From Stichopus chloronotus (Eukaryota > Echinodermata > Holothuroidea > Aspidochirotida > Stichopodidae): DNA of 64,000 nucleotides. Location: positions 15,137,966 through 15,201,965 of the forward strand of contig CM037838.1 of the NCBI GenBank assembly GCA_021234535.1, read 5' to 3'. Shown here piece after piece: positions 62,347-64,000 of the stretch (positions within the stretch are counted from its first letter, which is position 1; each line of letters opens with the position of its first letter). Made by a program: the position numbers and the translations under genes. The notes beneath the pieces are model-generated. The model ran no database searches, was not told the origin of the DNA, and was given only the letters and a program-made list of their open reading frames with translations.

Positions 62347-63256
62347 AAGGAAACAAATCAAAGGACGATGAAATGGCGGAATAGAGGACCAAGTACTCCA
62401 GCAAATGGTCAAACAAACAGCTGCATGGACAACACAAACAACCAGTACCGCATGTGGCATCCACTGAAAACACATACAATTGGCTGACTGAAAGGGGACG
62501 TGGTGCTAAAGATTGAGAGAGAGGCTTTAATAACAGCTGCGCAGGATCAGGCCCTAAATACAAAATGCCAACCAGGCAAAGGTACTCTACACGATGAATG
62601 ATCCCAAGTGTAGAATGTGCAAGGAAAAAGACGAGACAGTCGCCTGCAGTCTGCCCCGGCCAAGGTAGCCAAAAGTGTCTTTAAGATCAGGCATAACAAC
62701 GTAGCGGCTGCAATACAATACGAAGTATATGTCAGCACTACGGAATCCCAACAACAACAACAACGAACGCATGGCTACACAAGCCCAACCCCACGGAAGA
62801 GAATTACAGGACTAAGATCTCTGGGACTTCGAAATCAGGACTGACAGAGTAATAACGGCTCGCAGACCGGACCAGGTAATCACAGTCAAAGAAACACAGG
62901 AAGGACTGATAATTGATGTGGCACTACCCAACGACTCAGACATTGTAAAGGGGGAAAAATGAAAAGGTAGACAAGCACAATGTGACTTGAAACTAGAAAT
63001 ACAGAGACTGTGGATGGGTAATCCCCTTAGTAGGCTAATCGGTGCACTCGAGCAAAACACCAACAAACTAGAGAGGGGGCCTACAACACATCCCTGGTAA
63101 ACACAAAGAGCAACAACTCACAAAGACATCATCACTAGGCACTGCCCTCATCATCAGAATCACACTCGATCTCCCAGGGATAGGACTTCGAGATCAGAGT
63201 CAAACACACATACCAACGTAGCAGTCGAGAAAGAAGAAGAAATCCTAATAATTATT
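62347..63256 (+). mobile_element. LINE fragment B, 5'-truncated and decayed
   Basis: A longer copy of the same element lies in direct orientation behind fragment A. It contains the polymerase C-terminal extension, zinc-knuckle region and endonuclease remnant described under 62391-63221, followed by a short 3' region GTCGAGAAAGAAGAAGAAATCC and a TAA/TTA tail. The 3' sequence resembles that of fragment A (GTTGAGAAAGAACAAGGAAT), showing they belong to the same or sister families. Confidence 0.8.
62391..63221 (+). pseudogene. broken C-terminal part of an RLE-type LINE polyprotein
   Basis: Family blocks occur in the right order but in different frames. KYSSKWSNKQLHG and NTYNWLTERGRG come from 62391-62512, ending at TGA. 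EALITAAQDQALNTK follows a frameshift near 62520. DPKCRMCKEKDETV at about 62599-62640 is a CxxC...ET remnant with the His/Cys half of the knuckle lost. VAKSVFKIRHNNVAA at 62665-62709 holds the RHN motif, followed by QHYGI. LWDFEIRTDRVITARRPD and then IIDVALPND (62819-62935) give the RPD...D signature of the PD-(D/E)XK endonuclease. In-frame TGA sits at 62960-62962, DLKLEIQRLW and LIGALEQN follow, and IPGKHKEQQLTKTSSLGTAL occurs in another frame, ending at TAG 63219-63221. In intact elements this region helps cut the target and prime reverse transcription. Several frameshifts and at least two stops make it inactive. Confidence 0.8.
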
Positions 63257-63378
63257 ATTAGTTTTCCAATTATTCCTCGTTCTTTCTCAACTTCTATGTT
63301 GGTATGGGTATTATCATTTGTTCTTATAATAGTAATAAAACAAAGAATAAGATGCTCTAAAGCTACCTGAGTGCTCAT
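63257..63378 (-). mobile_element. LINE 3'-end fragment C, inverted
   Basis: On the minus strand the sequence reads CATACCAACATAGAAGTTGAG then AAAGAACGAGGAATAATTGG and a TAA-rich tail. It pairs with 63209-63256 as an inverted repeat of about 45 bp. The encoded peptide NIEVEKERGII resembles the HVEKEQGII end of fragment A. It is therefore a third 3' end of the family, facing fragment B tail to tail. Its left part (plus coordinates above about 63330) is too decayed to align confidently. Confidence 0.6.
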
Positions 63379-63819
63379 GGCACTTTTAAATAATGCAGAA
63401 CAAGAGAAAGAGAAAAAAGCACAATTAATAAATAATTGATGACATCTGGCAAGTCATACGAATAAAAAAAGAAAGAAACTACAACAAAGAAAAGAATGAA
63501 CATGCAAATGAGTCTAGTCTCAAGTTAACTCATTCTTCTTAAACTGTTAAATGTTTGCATTCTCAAGTTAAAGTATGAAATATGTACAGATAGCCTACAT
63601 CATACAGTCAAGGTGTGTTGCTCATGTGGTTCATTTGATTTTCATTTTTGACCGGCTTTGGTGCATGTTCCCTTTAAAAAAAAAAAAAAAACAGACGATG
63701 ATCGTACAAATTATACAAAACAAGTAAAATAAACAGGATCCCCGCTTGAAACCTGCTTAGAGCCGTAGAAACGCACTAGGCGGACATTTCGAAGGAATGT
63801 ATTCAACGCAATGCAACTA
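63379..63819. other. gene-empty DNA
   Basis: No gene was recognised. An A run lies at about 63676-63691. Confidence 0.5.
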
Positions 63820-64000
63820 AAGCCCGCCCTCAAAATGCTAGTTTTTTTTTTTCCCTACGATACGAAACGACGCCGCGATATCTTTGAAACTCTCATGTCT
63901 GCGCACGTTATCGTATCACGCACTATCTTTCGAAAGTCGACATCACACGCCGCGTTCTCGCGCGTATCTCTTTAGATGATTTTACTAATAGTACAACATA
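63820..64000. other. CpG-rich window edge
   Basis: After a T run, CpG density rises sharply (GATACGAAACGACGCCGCGATA, then CACGCCGCGTTCTCGCGCG). The word TATCGTATCACGC (63909-63921) is identical to 8512-8524, hinting at a shared DNA-transposon family. A promoter-proximal CpG cluster continuing beyond the window is an alternative. Confidence 0.3.

Noticed and set aside
62255..62563. Leu/Ile/Tyr-rich minus-strand frames
   Set aside because: Antisense translation of the TAA tract and of LINE fragment B.

Overview
The window is non-coding animal DNA, most likely from a marine deuterostome invertebrate such as an echinoderm. That assignment is low confidence. It rests on AT-rich composition, long (TA)n arrays, very frequent TAGGCCTA / TAGCCTA words, and the types of transposon remnants present. 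No protein-coding host gene could be supported. There is no long open frame outside low-complexity DNA, no recognisable exon chain, and no tRNA, rRNA or CRISPR array. The sequence reads as intergenic or large-intron DNA with one assembly gap of 100 N (66-165).

Layout. 0-20 kb: unique AT-rich DNA with a degenerate minisatellite (3031-3411), dispersed-repeat copies (5751-6094, 13250-13383 and about 18528-18585 of one family; 3811-3934 and 18949-19070 of another), a palindromic MITE with TA flanks (13589-13756) and two CpG-rich patches (about 8010-8560 and 10780-11045). 20-30 kb: mostly featureless, with homopolymers, a perfect hairpin (21945-21979) and a 27-base G run. 30-48 kb: a zone of long (TA)n arrays (30564, 31232, 37209, 38672, 44588, 47097). 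49-57 kb: two non-autonomous hAT-like DNA transposons (49071-49359; 55963-57018, the latter with a 7/8 matching 8-bp target duplication) and a 39-bp tandem duplication. 60-64 kb: another MITE copy (60391-60708), a 337-bp (TATG)65-(TA)n array, and the most informative locus, a cluster of three decayed 3' ends of a non-LTR retrotransposon (62078-63378).

The retrotransposon cluster. Two fragments lie head to tail on the plus strand and a third lies tail to tail on the minus strand. Junctions fall in TAA/TTA repeats. The middle fragment still shows the C-terminal architecture of elements with a restriction-enzyme-like endonuclease (R2/R4/NeSL-type): a CxxC remnant, a RHN motif, a RPD...D catalytic motif and a terminal IPG...LLGTA-like block, spread over several frames and broken by stops.

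No operon, pathway or new functional system is visible. The observations most worth following up are the retrotransposon cluster, two apparently unnamed dispersed-repeat families, the hAT element, and over-representation of two palindromic octamers (TGACGTCA and TAGGCCTA).
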